Source: Mycobacterium sp. 852014-50255_SCH5639931 (lineage in GTDB: Bacteria > Actinomycetota > Actinomycetes > Mycobacteriales > Mycobacteriaceae). Taken from it: a stretch of DNA of 64,000 nt. The notes under the pieces are model-generated. The model had not been told where the DNA came from and searched no databases. It was given only the letters and a program-made list of their open reading frames with translations. Location: the NCBI RefSeq assembly GCF_001665605.1, contig NZ_LZSV01000022.1:53582-117581 (forward strand). The letters run 5' to 3'. The position numbers and the translations under genes were made by a program. Position 1 is the first letter of the stretch. Each line of letters starts with the position of its first letter. This document shows, piece by piece, positions 26,517 through 34,101 of this stretch.

Positions 26517-27404
26517 TTGGGCAAGACAGATATCGCAGCGGTTCTCGCCGTCGCCGCCGCCCTAATGGTTGGTATCGGAGACGTCATCCAGCAGCGATCC
26601 GCCCAGCAGGTCACCGACAAACCGGTTGGCACCCTCGCGCTGTTTCGCCGGTTGCTTCGTGATCGCCAATGGTGGACGGGCAGCCTGGTGGCCGGCGCGG
26701 GGTTCGGGTTTCAGGCCGCCGCGCTGGGCCTGGGTTCGGTGGTGCTCGTGCAGGCCCTGTTGGTAACGTCGCTGCTGTTCGCGCTGCTCATCAGCGCGCG
26801 GGTAAACCACCGGAGAATCACTGTGCGGCAAGGAATTTGGGCCGTATTGCTGGCAGCCGCGGTTGCGGTGGTGGTGACCGTCGGCGACCCGCAGGAGGGA
26901 ACGCCGCGAGGGTCGGTGCAGACGTGGACCATCGTTGCGTTGGTCATGGGCCCGGCGCTGATCCTGTGCGTCGTCGGCGCGCGCATGTTCCCGGGCGGGG
27001 TCGGCGCGCTGTTGCTGGGCCTGATGTCCGGGTCGCTGTGGGGATTGTTTTCGGTGTTGACCAAGGGCGTGGTCGACCAACTCGACCACGGCATCCCGGC
27101 GTTGCTGCGCATACCCGAACTGTATGTGTGGGTGGTGGTGGCGATCGCGGCCACGGCCTGGGAACAATCGGCGTTTCGGGCCGGCCCGCTCACCGCATCG
27201 CTTCCGGCGGTCACCGTCGCCGAGCCCGTCGTCGGATCGGTGCTCGGTGTCACCGTGCTGGGCGAGACGCTGCGAACCAACGACGTCGGCCTAGTCGCAC
27301 TCGGGGTATCGGTCACCGTCATGGCCGCAGCGGTGATCGCGCTGGCCCACAGCCAGGCCACCGGCGCCCCGCCGGCCGACGAAAAGCCCGCGATATCAGC
27401 CTGA
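26517..27404 (+). CDS. DMT/EamA-superfamily membrane transporter
   Basis: A 295-residue integral membrane protein with about nine or ten hydrophobic helices and a short polar tail. The N-terminal helix carries GIGDVIQQRSAQQ, followed by paired helix blocks with GLxSGSLWGLFS and AEPVVGSVLGVTVLGE; the AEPV...G..LGE block is typical of EamA-like carriers. The substrate is unknown. The start is the TTG at 26517, preceded by AGGAGG. The last nine bases overlap the convergent VOC gene. Confidence 0.82.
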   Translation: MGKTDIAAVLAVAAALMVGIGDVIQQRSAQQVTDKPVGTLALFRRLLRDRQWWTGSLVAGAGFGFQAAALGLGSVVLVQALLVTSLLFALLISARVNHRRITVRQGIWAVLLAAAVAVVVTVGDPQEGTPRGSVQTWTIVALVMGPALILCVVGARMFPGGVGALLLGLMSGSLWGLFSVLTKGVVDQLDHGIPALLRIPELYVWVVVAIAATAWEQSAFRAGPLTASLPAVTVAEPVVGSVLGVTVLGETLRTNDVGLVALGVSVTVMAAAVIALAHSQATGAPPADEKPAISA

Positions 27405-27782
27405 TCGGCTGCGCGAGCCGACTCGGTGCGCCGTGCCGTCCGGATCCACATAGGCGAATTCGCGCAGACCACAGGGCGTGTCCTGCGGTGGGATCAGGCG
27501 GCCATCGAGGCCTTCCAGCGCCGCCCACTCCGCATAGAGGGCATCGGCATCGCTGACGTAGAGGTACACGCTGGCGGCGGTGCGCAGCGGGTCGTGCTCG
27601 TCCCATTCGGTGAGGTGGATCGACACGGGTCCCCGTTCGACGAAGCCGTAACGATCCGGTCCCTCGTATCGGCGCGCATCGAAGCCGAGTCGTCGATAGC
27701 GATCCAGGGCGGTGTCCAGATTTAGGACCGGGACGATCGGCGCTACCGATGTGAAGTCGACTGCGGCCACACCGCGAAACAT
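27396..27782 (-). CDS. VOC-family (glyoxalase/bleomycin-resistance-like) protein
   Basis: A 128-residue single-module vicinal-oxygen-chelate protein. It has the beta-alpha-beta start VAPIVPVLNLDTALDRYRRLGF, the middle GFVERGPVSIHL strand, and FAYVDPDGTAHRVG at the end. Such proteins are dioxygenase-fold enzymes or antibiotic-binding proteins; the function cannot be told from the sequence. ATG 27782 is preferred, and an in-frame start at 27812 is the alternative. The gene overlaps the transporter at its 3' end. Confidence 0.8.
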   Translation of the reverse strand: MFRGVAAVDFTSVAPIVPVLNLDTALDRYRRLGFDARRYEGPDRYGFVERGPVSIHLTEWDEHDPLRTAASVYLYVSDADALYAEWAALEGLDGRLIPPQDTPCGLREFAYVDPDGTAHRVGSRSRSG

Positions 27783-27917
27783 AACGTTTGGCACCGAACT
27801 TGCCCAAGACAACCGGCTGCTGTCGTACGCTTCATTCGCGAAATAGCTTCTGAATAGGACGACGCGCGGGGGGTGCGCGAATGCTTGATAGCCGAATCAA
27901 GTAGGAAGGCACTCGAT

Positions 27918-28673
27918 ATGCGCCAGCTGATAACGGCTCTTGCCACTGCGGCCATCGGAATGCTGATCGCCGGCTGCGGCAACAATGACGGGGGCGGCGC
28001 TGCCTCGTCATCCACCACCACCAGCACCAGGGCGTTGTCGTCCAATGCTGCCCTGACGAAGGCCCAGCTGCCCGACCTGATGCTCAGCCCGACCGAAATC
28101 GACACCGCGCTGGGCGTCACCGGAACGTCGAGTGACCCACCGAAAACCGCGCTGGAAGAAGACACCGCCAAACGCACCAATTACACCCTTCCCGCCGAAT
28201 GCAAGTACGCCATCCACGCGGCACTGGAACCCGTTTATGCGGACAGCGGTTACACGGCGGTTTACGGCTACCACGACCTTGCACCCGCTCCCCCGGGTGC
28301 GAATGACCTGGAAAGCGCTGACGTGTATCAGTTTGTCGTATTGTTCCCGTTGCCCGACCAAGCGAACGCGTTTTTCACCACCTCGTCGCAGCAATGGCCC
28401 GCCTGCGCCAACCGGTTGGACACCGTCCCCGCCGACGACACCAATCCCGAGCTTCAGTGGAAGGTGGGACCGGTCGCCAACGCCAACGGGGTTCTGAGCA
28501 CAACCGTAACCCTGACCGTCAACCGAAACGGCGTGAACGTAACCATGCCCTGCCAACGGGCGCTGACCGTCCGCAACAACGTCGTCATCGACGTCGACGC
28601 GTGCCGTAAGGACGCGGGAGACCGTGGCGTCAGCATCGCCAATCAAATCGCCGGGAAAGTCGGCAAACAATAA
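27918..28673 (+). CDS. Lipoprotein with PknH-type sensor domain
   Basis: A 251-residue predicted lipoprotein with the lipobox LIAGC at residues 17-21, a Ser/Thr linker and an exported domain. The domain has four conserved-looking Cys (AECKYA, PACANR, MPCQRA, DACRKD), and the final VSIANQIAGKV helix resembles the PknH_C-like sensor domain that M. tuberculosis places on PknH and several Lpp/Lpr lipoproteins. ATG 27918 follows AGGAAGG; the longer frame from 27873 has no support. The role is probably extracellular ligand binding, but the ligand is unknown. Confidence 0.82.
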   Translation: MRQLITALATAAIGMLIAGCGNNDGGGAASSSTTTSTRALSSNAALTKAQLPDLMLSPTEIDTALGVTGTSSDPPKTALEEDTAKRTNYTLPAECKYAIHAALEPVYADSGYTAVYGYHDLAPAPPGANDLESADVYQFVVLFPLPDQANAFFTTSSQQWPACANRLDTVPADDTNPELQWKVGPVANANGVLSTTVTLTVNRNGVNVTMPCQRALTVRNNVVIDVDACRKDAGDRGVSIANQIAGKVGKQ

Positions 28674-28871
28674 GACTCGATGGCCGCCTGCCGTTTACCT
28701 CTCGGCGGTAGCTACTCGCCGGGACCCTGGCGTACGATCTTGCGGCCGGTCAAGCGACGCCACTTGCGCCACCACCGATCCTGGCGGTAAGCCGTAGCTG
28801 CACACGATGTCGCGGTCCGGTTTCGTGCAGTCTGCTCGAAGGGTCGGTCGCGGGGTGTCGAGGAGGAACGA

Positions 28872-30209
28872 ATGAGCGCATCGGAGACGGCGGCCGAACG
28901 CAGCGAGGAGCGGCCGGTGATTCACCTTTCGCAGTTGCTGCGCGCGCCGGTACTCGCTCGCGCCGGAGAAACCGTCGGCCGGGTCGAGGACGTGATCGTC
29001 CGGCTGCGGGGCGCCGACGAGTATCCACTGGTGACCGGGATCGTTGCCGGAGTCGGCGGTCGGCGTGTGTTCATCGGCGACAAGTCCATCGACGAGTACG
29101 CCGCGGACCGAGTCCTGTTGACCAAGAACAAGGTTGACCTTCGCGGCTTCGAGCGCCGCAACGGCGAGGTGCTGTTGCGCGCCGACGTGTTGGGCCACCG
29201 GTTGATCGACGTGGCCAACGTGGAGCTGATCCGCGCCTACGACGTGGAGCTGGAAGATATCGGCGGCGGATGGATGCTGACGCGCGTGGACACCCGACGG
29301 CCACCACGATTGTTCGGGCTGATCAAGCAGTCCGGTGGGCACGCCGCTCGGGATTGGAAGGCGTTCGAACCGCTGATCGGCGACACCCGCTCCGACGCGG
29401 TGCGGCGCCTGTCGGACCGGTTCGGCGAGTTCAAAGCCGCCGAGATCGCCGACCTCCTCGAGGAGGCGGACAAGGCCGAGGGCGGCGAGATCCTCGACCG
29501 GGTGCGCAGCGATCCCGAACTCGAAGCCGACGTGTTCGAAGAACTGGAGCCGGAAAAGGCCAGCCGACTCCTCGACGGCATGCCCGATAACGAGGTCGCC
29601 GCGCTGCTGGGCCGGATGCGCGCCGACGATGCCGCGGACGCGATCGCCGACCTGCGCCAGTCGCGGCGCCGGCGGGTGCTGGACCTGATGCCGGGCCCGC
29701 AGCGCACCAAGGTCATCACCTTGATGGGCTTCAATCCCGAAAGCGCCGGCGGGCTGATGAACGTCGACTTCGTATCGGCCGCCGCCACCACGACGGCGGC
29801 GGAGGCGTTGGGCCTGATCACCACCGCCAGCACCATACAGCCGGAGGCGCTCATCAAAGTGCATGTTCTCGACGGGGACGGACGGCTCGACGGCGTGGTC
29901 TCGGTGATCACGCTGCTGCAGGCCCAGGCCGGTGAAACCCTTGAGCGGCTGATGGATTCGGACCCGGTGCGGGTCACCGCCGACGCCGACCTGACGGACG
30001 TCGCGCTGTTGATGGCCGATTTCAACCTCTACTCCATCCCGGTCGTGGACGAACAGGACCGCGTGCTCGGAGTGGTCACCGTCGACGACGTGCTCGAAGC
30101 GACCATCCCCGAAGACTGGCGCCGGCGTGAGCCCGCTCCGCGTCCCGTCCGCGAGCTCGCCCAACCCGGTGACCCCAACGCACGCGTACCGGGAGGTAAC
30201 GCGCCGTGA
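28872..30209 (+). CDS. PRC-barrel, MgtE_N and CBS-domain protein, magnesium-transport associated
   Basis: A 445-residue soluble protein. Residues about 15-95 form a PRC-barrel-like domain, about 160-280 an MgtE N-terminal superhelical domain (EIADLLEEADKAEGGEIL, MPDNEVAALLGRMRADDAADAI), and about 285-410 a CBS pair (TTASTIQPEALIKVHVLDGDGRLDG; NLYSIPVVDEQDRVLGVVTVDD). It lacks the MgtE membrane channel domain. Its stop overlaps the start of the NRAMP-like transporter (GTGA), so it is probably the cytoplasmic Mg2+-sensing partner of that transporter. That role is inference from MgtE, where these domains sense Mg2+. The 200-base leader upstream shows no riboswitch I can identify. Confidence 0.85.
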   Translation: MSASETAAERSEERPVIHLSQLLRAPVLARAGETVGRVEDVIVRLRGADEYPLVTGIVAGVGGRRVFIGDKSIDEYAADRVLLTKNKVDLRGFERRNGEVLLRADVLGHRLIDVANVELIRAYDVELEDIGGGWMLTRVDTRRPPRLFGLIKQSGGHAARDWKAFEPLIGDTRSDAVRRLSDRFGEFKAAEIADLLEEADKAEGGEILDRVRSDPELEADVFEELEPEKASRLLDGMPDNEVAALLGRMRADDAADAIADLRQSRRRRVLDLMPGPQRTKVITLMGFNPESAGGLMNVDFVSAAATTTAAEALGLITTASTIQPEALIKVHVLDGDGRLDGVVSVITLLQAQAGETLERLMDSDPVRVTADADLTDVALLMADFNLYSIPVVDEQDRVLGVVTVDDVLEATIPEDWRRREPAPRPVRELAQPGDPNARVPGGNAP

Positions 30210-31837
30210 CGGCAGGTCGCGAAGAGGCGGCCCACAGCGCGGTGCTCGACACCGCGCACCTGGGCGATATCGAGGGCGCGTTCGGAAGGATCAGCGTCGG
30301 CGAAACCGAGCACGCACGGACGTGGAAGACACGGTTGCTGACACTGCTGGCGATCGTCGGTCCGGGAATCATCGTGATGGTCGGCGACAACGACGCCGGC
30401 GGTGTGGCCACCTACGCCCAGGCCGGGCAGAACTACGGCTACTCCCTGCTCTGGGTGCTACTGCTGTTGATACCCGTGCTGATCGTCAACCAGGAGATGG
30501 TGGTTCGGCTCGGGGCGGTCACGGGCGTCGGACACGCGAGGTTGATCAACGAACGCTTCGGCCGCGGCTGGGGCTGGTTCTCGGTGGGCGACCTGTTCTT
30601 GCTGAACTTCTTGACGATCGTCACCGAGTTCATCGGTATCAGCCTGGCCGCCGAGTACCTCGGCGTCTCCAAATACGTGGTGGTGCCGGTCTCGGCGGTG
30701 GCACTGGTCGCGATCATGGCGAGCGGAAGCTTCCGGCGCTGGGAGCGCGCCATGTTCGTCTTCATCGCCGTCACCCTGCTGCAGATCCCGATGCTGCTGA
30801 TGTCCCACCCGCAGTGGGCTCAGGCGACGAAATCCTTCGTGATACCGCGCATTTCGGGTGGCGTGAGCTCGGACGCGGTGCTGCTCGTCATCGCCATCGT
30901 CGGCACCACCGTGGCGCCCTGGCAGCTGTTTTTCCAGCAGTCCAACGTCGTCGACAAACGCATCACCCCGCGCTTCATCGGCTATGAACGCGCCGATACC
31001 GTGCTGGGCGCCTTCGTCGTCGTCATCGGCGCGGCGGCGCTGGTGATGACGGGCGAATGGGCGGCACGTTCCACCAACACCATCGGCGGTTTCACCGACG
31101 CCGGCGCCACCGCACACCTACTCGGGGAACATCGGGGAACGCTCGGCTGGATCTTTGCGATCGTCCTGATGGACGCCTCGATCATCGGCGCCGCCGCGGT
31201 GACCCTGGCCACCAGTTACGCCTTCGGTGACGTGTTCGGCCTGAAGCACTCGCTGCACCGCGGATTCGCCGATGCCAAACAGTTTTACCTCTCCTACACC
31301 GCCATGGTGGTGTTGGCCGCGGCCATCGTCCTCATACCGGGCGCTCCGCTCGGTCTGATCACCACCGCCGTTCAGGCCCTTGCCGGCCTACTGCTGCCCA
31401 GCGCCAGCGTCTTTCTGCTGCTGCTGTGCAACGACCGGGAAGTGTTGGGGCCGTGGGTCAATCGCCCCTGGCTCAACGGGGTCGCCGGGCTGATCGTCGG
31501 CACGCTGCTCCTGTTGTCCGGAATCCTGATGGCCACCACCCTGTTCCCCAAACTCGATGTCGTCGCGGTGGCCGGCTATCTGGCCCTGGTCCTGATTGTC
31601 CTCGCCGCTGCGGCTGCACCCGCGCTGCGCTGGATGGCCCGCCGGCAACCCGCAGCGCCCCAGGCACCCCTCCCGGCACGCGGAGTGGACCGCAATACCT
31701 GGCGCATGCCACCCCTGACCCTGCTGGAACCGGTCACCTGGTCACCGGGCACCCGTCTCGGCATGATCGCGCTGCGCGGCTACCTGATCCTCGGCGCATT
31801 GCTGTTGGTGGTCAAAGCAATACAGCTCAGTCACTGA
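30206..31837 (+). CDS. NRAMP-superfamily metal transporter, atypical binding motif
   Basis: A 543-residue protein with about 11 membrane helices. The first-helix motif reads D63-A-G-G66-V-A-T where classical NRAMP has DPGN-x-AT, and the sixth-helix motif reads APWQLFF where the classical one is MPHNLY, so the soft Asn and Met ligands are replaced by Gly and Ala. Loss of that Met is known in NRAMP-related Mg2+ transporters. Together with the coupled MgtE_N/CBS protein this points to Mg2+ or another hard cation rather than Mn2+/Fe2+. The start is a GTG overlapping the upstream stop. The 3' end overlaps the convergent LLM gene by 11 bases. Confidence 0.82.
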   Translation: MTAGREEAAHSAVLDTAHLGDIEGAFGRISVGETEHARTWKTRLLTLLAIVGPGIIVMVGDNDAGGVATYAQAGQNYGYSLLWVLLLLIPVLIVNQEMVVRLGAVTGVGHARLINERFGRGWGWFSVGDLFLLNFLTIVTEFIGISLAAEYLGVSKYVVVPVSAVALVAIMASGSFRRWERAMFVFIAVTLLQIPMLLMSHPQWAQATKSFVIPRISGGVSSDAVLLVIAIVGTTVAPWQLFFQQSNVVDKRITPRFIGYERADTVLGAFVVVIGAAALVMTGEWAARSTNTIGGFTDAGATAHLLGEHRGTLGWIFAIVLMDASIIGAAAVTLATSYAFGDVFGLKHSLHRGFADAKQFYLSYTAMVVLAAAIVLIPGAPLGLITTAVQALAGLLLPSASVFLLLLCNDREVLGPWVNRPWLNGVAGLIVGTLLLLSGILMATTLFPKLDVVAVAGYLALVLIVLAAAAAPALRWMARRQPAAPQAPLPARGVDRNTWRMPPLTLLEPVTWSPGTRLGMIALRGYLILGALLLVVKAIQLSH

Positions 31838-32852
31838 CCGCTTGTCGTATCCGACGCGCCACCTCGCCGTACCGCTCGAAACGCTCCGGATCGCCCACGG
31901 CATTGTAAAGCACGAGCCGCGTGGCCATTCCGGCATATTTCTCCGTCAGCGCGTCGGCCAACCCGTCCCACGTCGACTCGGTGGCAAAGACCGCGATGTG
32001 GTCATCGCTGACCTGGGCCGCCATTCCCGCGAAGTCCCCCGCCTTCTGCTTCTCCCGGATCCGGGCGGTCGTGCCCTCGAACCCGGCCTGGTCCCAGATG
32101 AACGCGTAATTCGGTGTGCTGCCGTAGAAAGCCATGCTGGCCCGCACCACTTCGCGTTGCTTGTGGAGCTCTTCGTCGCTGTCGCCGACGATGGTCATCA
32201 CCGGGACGATCACCGCGAGGTCCGACGGCGAGCGTCCCGCCTTCGCCGCTCCGTCAGCGATGTTCGGCAGGACGTGACGGGCGATGTAACCCGGCTCGCC
32301 GATCGGATGCACGTGCACCCCGTCGGCCACTTCGCCCGCCATCCGCAGCATCCACGGATTAACCGCTGCGATATCGACTTTCGGATCGGGCGCCTCGATC
32401 GGACCCGGGCTCCACTGCGGGGTGATGAAGTCGAGGTCATAGAAGTCGCCGTGGTGCTCGAGCGTCCCGGATCTAAACGCCGCGAAGCAGGCCTTGACGG
32501 CGAACAAGTAGTCGCGCAACCGGGGGCCGGGCCGCTCGAACGCCACGCCGTAGCGCCGGACGACGTGGGTGCGCACCTGGGTGCCCAGGCCCAGCCGGAA
32601 GTTTCCGCCGGTCGCTTCCTGAAGCTCCCACGCAGTGGCTGCCGTGACGAAGGGGCTGCGCGGGAAGGCCACCGCCACGCCCGTGGACAGCTCGAGGCCG
32701 GGAGCGGCCTGCGACGCGACGGCGGCATTGAGGTAGGCCGTCCGGCCAGTCTCGGTGAACAACAGGCCGGAGAATCCGGCGGATTGCGTTCGCCGGGCCA
32801 GGTCGCCTATCTGGTGTAGCGGCTGAGGGACCGTCATCGCGTCGACCTGCAT
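31827..32852 (-). CDS. LLM-class F420-dependent oxidoreductase
   Basis: A 341-residue luciferase-like oxidoreductase resembling the TIGR03617-type F420 family. It has GFSGLLFTETGRTAYLNAA near residue 30, LSTGVAVAFPRSPF, GNFRLGLGTQVR, and VADGVHVHPIGEPGYIARH in the second half. It is of a different subgroup from the two LLM genes at 5589 and 7682, lacking their EHHG motif. The gene is alone on the minus strand and its 3' end overlaps the NRAMP-like gene. Substrate unknown. Confidence 0.88.
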   Translation of the reverse strand: MQVDAMTVPQPLHQIGDLARRTQSAGFSGLLFTETGRTAYLNAAVASQAAPGLELSTGVAVAFPRSPFVTAATAWELQEATGGNFRLGLGTQVRTHVVRRYGVAFERPGPRLRDYLFAVKACFAAFRSGTLEHHGDFYDLDFITPQWSPGPIEAPDPKVDIAAVNPWMLRMAGEVADGVHVHPIGEPGYIARHVLPNIADGAAKAGRSPSDLAVIVPVMTIVGDSDEELHKQREVVRASMAFYGSTPNYAFIWDQAGFEGTTARIREKQKAGDFAGMAAQVSDDHIAVFATESTWDGLADALTEKYAGMATRLVLYNAVGDPERFERYGEVARRIRQAVSD

Positions 32853-33001
32853 TCCTCGGAGCCTACGTCGGGCCGAGCGCTGTTCGGGCAGCGGGACAAC
32901 CGCGCCGGCAATATCCGCCTCTTGCTCGGCGGCCGGTGCACAGTGTTAGCTCTGTAGGCAACAGCAACCACAGCCGTTTCGCTAATGGGAGGATTTCGAA
33001 C

Positions 33002-33250
33002 ATGCTTCGTGGATTGGTCATGGCCGGAGCAATCGCAGTGGGAATTGCCCTGGCTCCCCCGGCCCTGGCCGCCCCGTCGACGACGACAACCACGACGACG
33101 ACCTCACCGACGGCGGGTGGCAGCGTTTACTACCCGAACTGCAAAGCGGCGTGCGCCGCCGGCGCCGCCCCGATCTACGCGGGGCAGCCGGGATACCGGG
33201 CACCGCTCGATCGCGACGGCGACGGCATCGCGTGCGAAGTCTGCCACTGA
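33002..33250 (+). CDS. Secreted excalibur calcium-binding domain protein
   Basis: An 82-residue protein with a signal peptide (residues 1-24, ending PPALAA), a Thr-rich linker and one excalibur domain (YYPNCKAAC ... DRDGDGIACE), the DxDxDGxxCE motif expected to bind Ca2+ extracellularly. ATG 33002 follows GGGAGGATTT. In other bacteria the domain accompanies secreted nucleases or lytic enzymes; here it stands alone. The lipoprotein gene follows after 14 bases and may be co-transcribed. Confidence 0.9.
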   Translation: MLRGLVMAGAIAVGIALAPPALAAPSTTTTTTTTSPTAGGSVYYPNCKAACAAGAAPIYAGQPGYRAPLDRDGDGIACEVCH

Positions 33251-33264
33251 CGCTGGGGCACTCG

Positions 33265-33771
33265 ATGTCCATGCCCACGGTGCGATGGCTCGCCGTCATC
33301 TCGATGGCCTGTGCCGGCCTCATGGCGTGCGGATCGCAGCACGTCGCACCGTCCAACGCCTCCAGTTCGAGCGCGACAAAGTCGTCGACGCCTCCGAGCT
33401 CGAGCGCATCTAGCTCAGTCGCCTCGCCCGCCACTACCAGCACGCCGGCTTGCGTCGGTTTATCGATATGCCCGCCACCGCCGCCGGATGCCGAGGGAAA
33501 TCCGGCGTGCTATTACGCCGACGGGTGGCGCGCCGATTCCTCAGGCGCCGGGATCGAGGTGTGGTACTTCCGTGACCCGCAGAACCCGCCCCAGCCGGCC
33601 AAGATCACGGCGCTGGTGCGCAAGAAGGATGGGACCAACGAATCCCAGGACGCCGACATCGCCGCCGACCAACAAGTGCACCGGTTCGGATTCCCCAGCG
33701 TCGCGCCGTCAGCAGTGCAAGAGGTCTTGCTCAGCAGCGTCAGCGGCCGCTGCTTCGTCATCGGCGGCTGA
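33265..33771 (+). CDS. Small lipoprotein of unknown function
   Basis: A 168-residue predicted lipoprotein: signal peptide with the lipobox LMAC at about residue 22, then a low-complexity Ser/Thr/Ala/Pro stretch to residue 65. The exported domain has Cys residues in TPACVGLSICPPPPPD, PACYYADGW and SGRCFVIGG. ATG 33265 is used; an ATG two codons on is equally possible. No family recognised. Probably transcribed with the excalibur gene. Confidence 0.65.
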   Translation: MSMPTVRWLAVISMACAGLMACGSQHVAPSNASSSSATKSSTPPSSSASSSVASPATTSTPACVGLSICPPPPPDAEGNPACYYADGWRADSSGAGIEVWYFRDPQNPPQPAKITALVRKKDGTNESQDADIAADQQVHRFGFPSVAPSAVQEVLLSSVSGRCFVIGG

Positions 33772-33782
33772 CGCCCGCGTGC

Positions 33783-33998
33783 TCAGCGCCTCGGGGGACG
33801 GTGGCTCACCGGAGCGGTAAAGCCTTGGGTGTCGTCGAAGTGAGCCCAGTGCCCGTCGTCGTTGACCTCCATGCGCCAACCCAGCTCGGTACTGCCGCCG
33901 ATCGAATGGGTGAACCAGGCGTGCGCGGACTCCGCGCTGGCGAAATCCTTCGTCGCGACGACCCGCCCACGTGGGTCGATGACGCGAAACTCAGCCAT
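33783..33998 (-). CDS. Small conserved-looking protein of unknown function
   Basis: A 71-residue open frame (MAEFRVIDPRGRVVATKDFAS...) with normal mycobacterial composition, a clear ATG and a compact predicted alpha/beta fold. It contains ESAHAWF and GWRMEVNDDGHWAHF. No signal peptide or membrane segment. It lies between the convergent lipoprotein gene and htpG. I do not recognise it. Confidence 0.55.
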   Translation of the reverse strand: MAEFRVIDPRGRVVATKDFASAESAHAWFTHSIGGSTELGWRMEVNDDGHWAHFDDTQGFTAPVSHRPPRR

Positions 33999-34101
33999 GG
34001 GAGGTGATTATCCCTGCCAGCGGCTTTTCAATCGAGCTAATCGCCCATTTGCCGACAAAGCCGACAGCAACAGTGTTCCCGCGGATCTGGCAAATCCTGG
34101 A

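Noticed and set aside
28674..28871. Possible Mg2+ riboswitch before the MgtE_N/CBS gene
   Set aside because: The leader has some inverted repeats, but I cannot match it to the M-box or another known class; a covariance-model search would be needed.
28695..30164. A 489-codon open frame on the minus strand
   Set aside because: It lies opposite the MgtE_N/CBS gene and has shadow composition with no motif.
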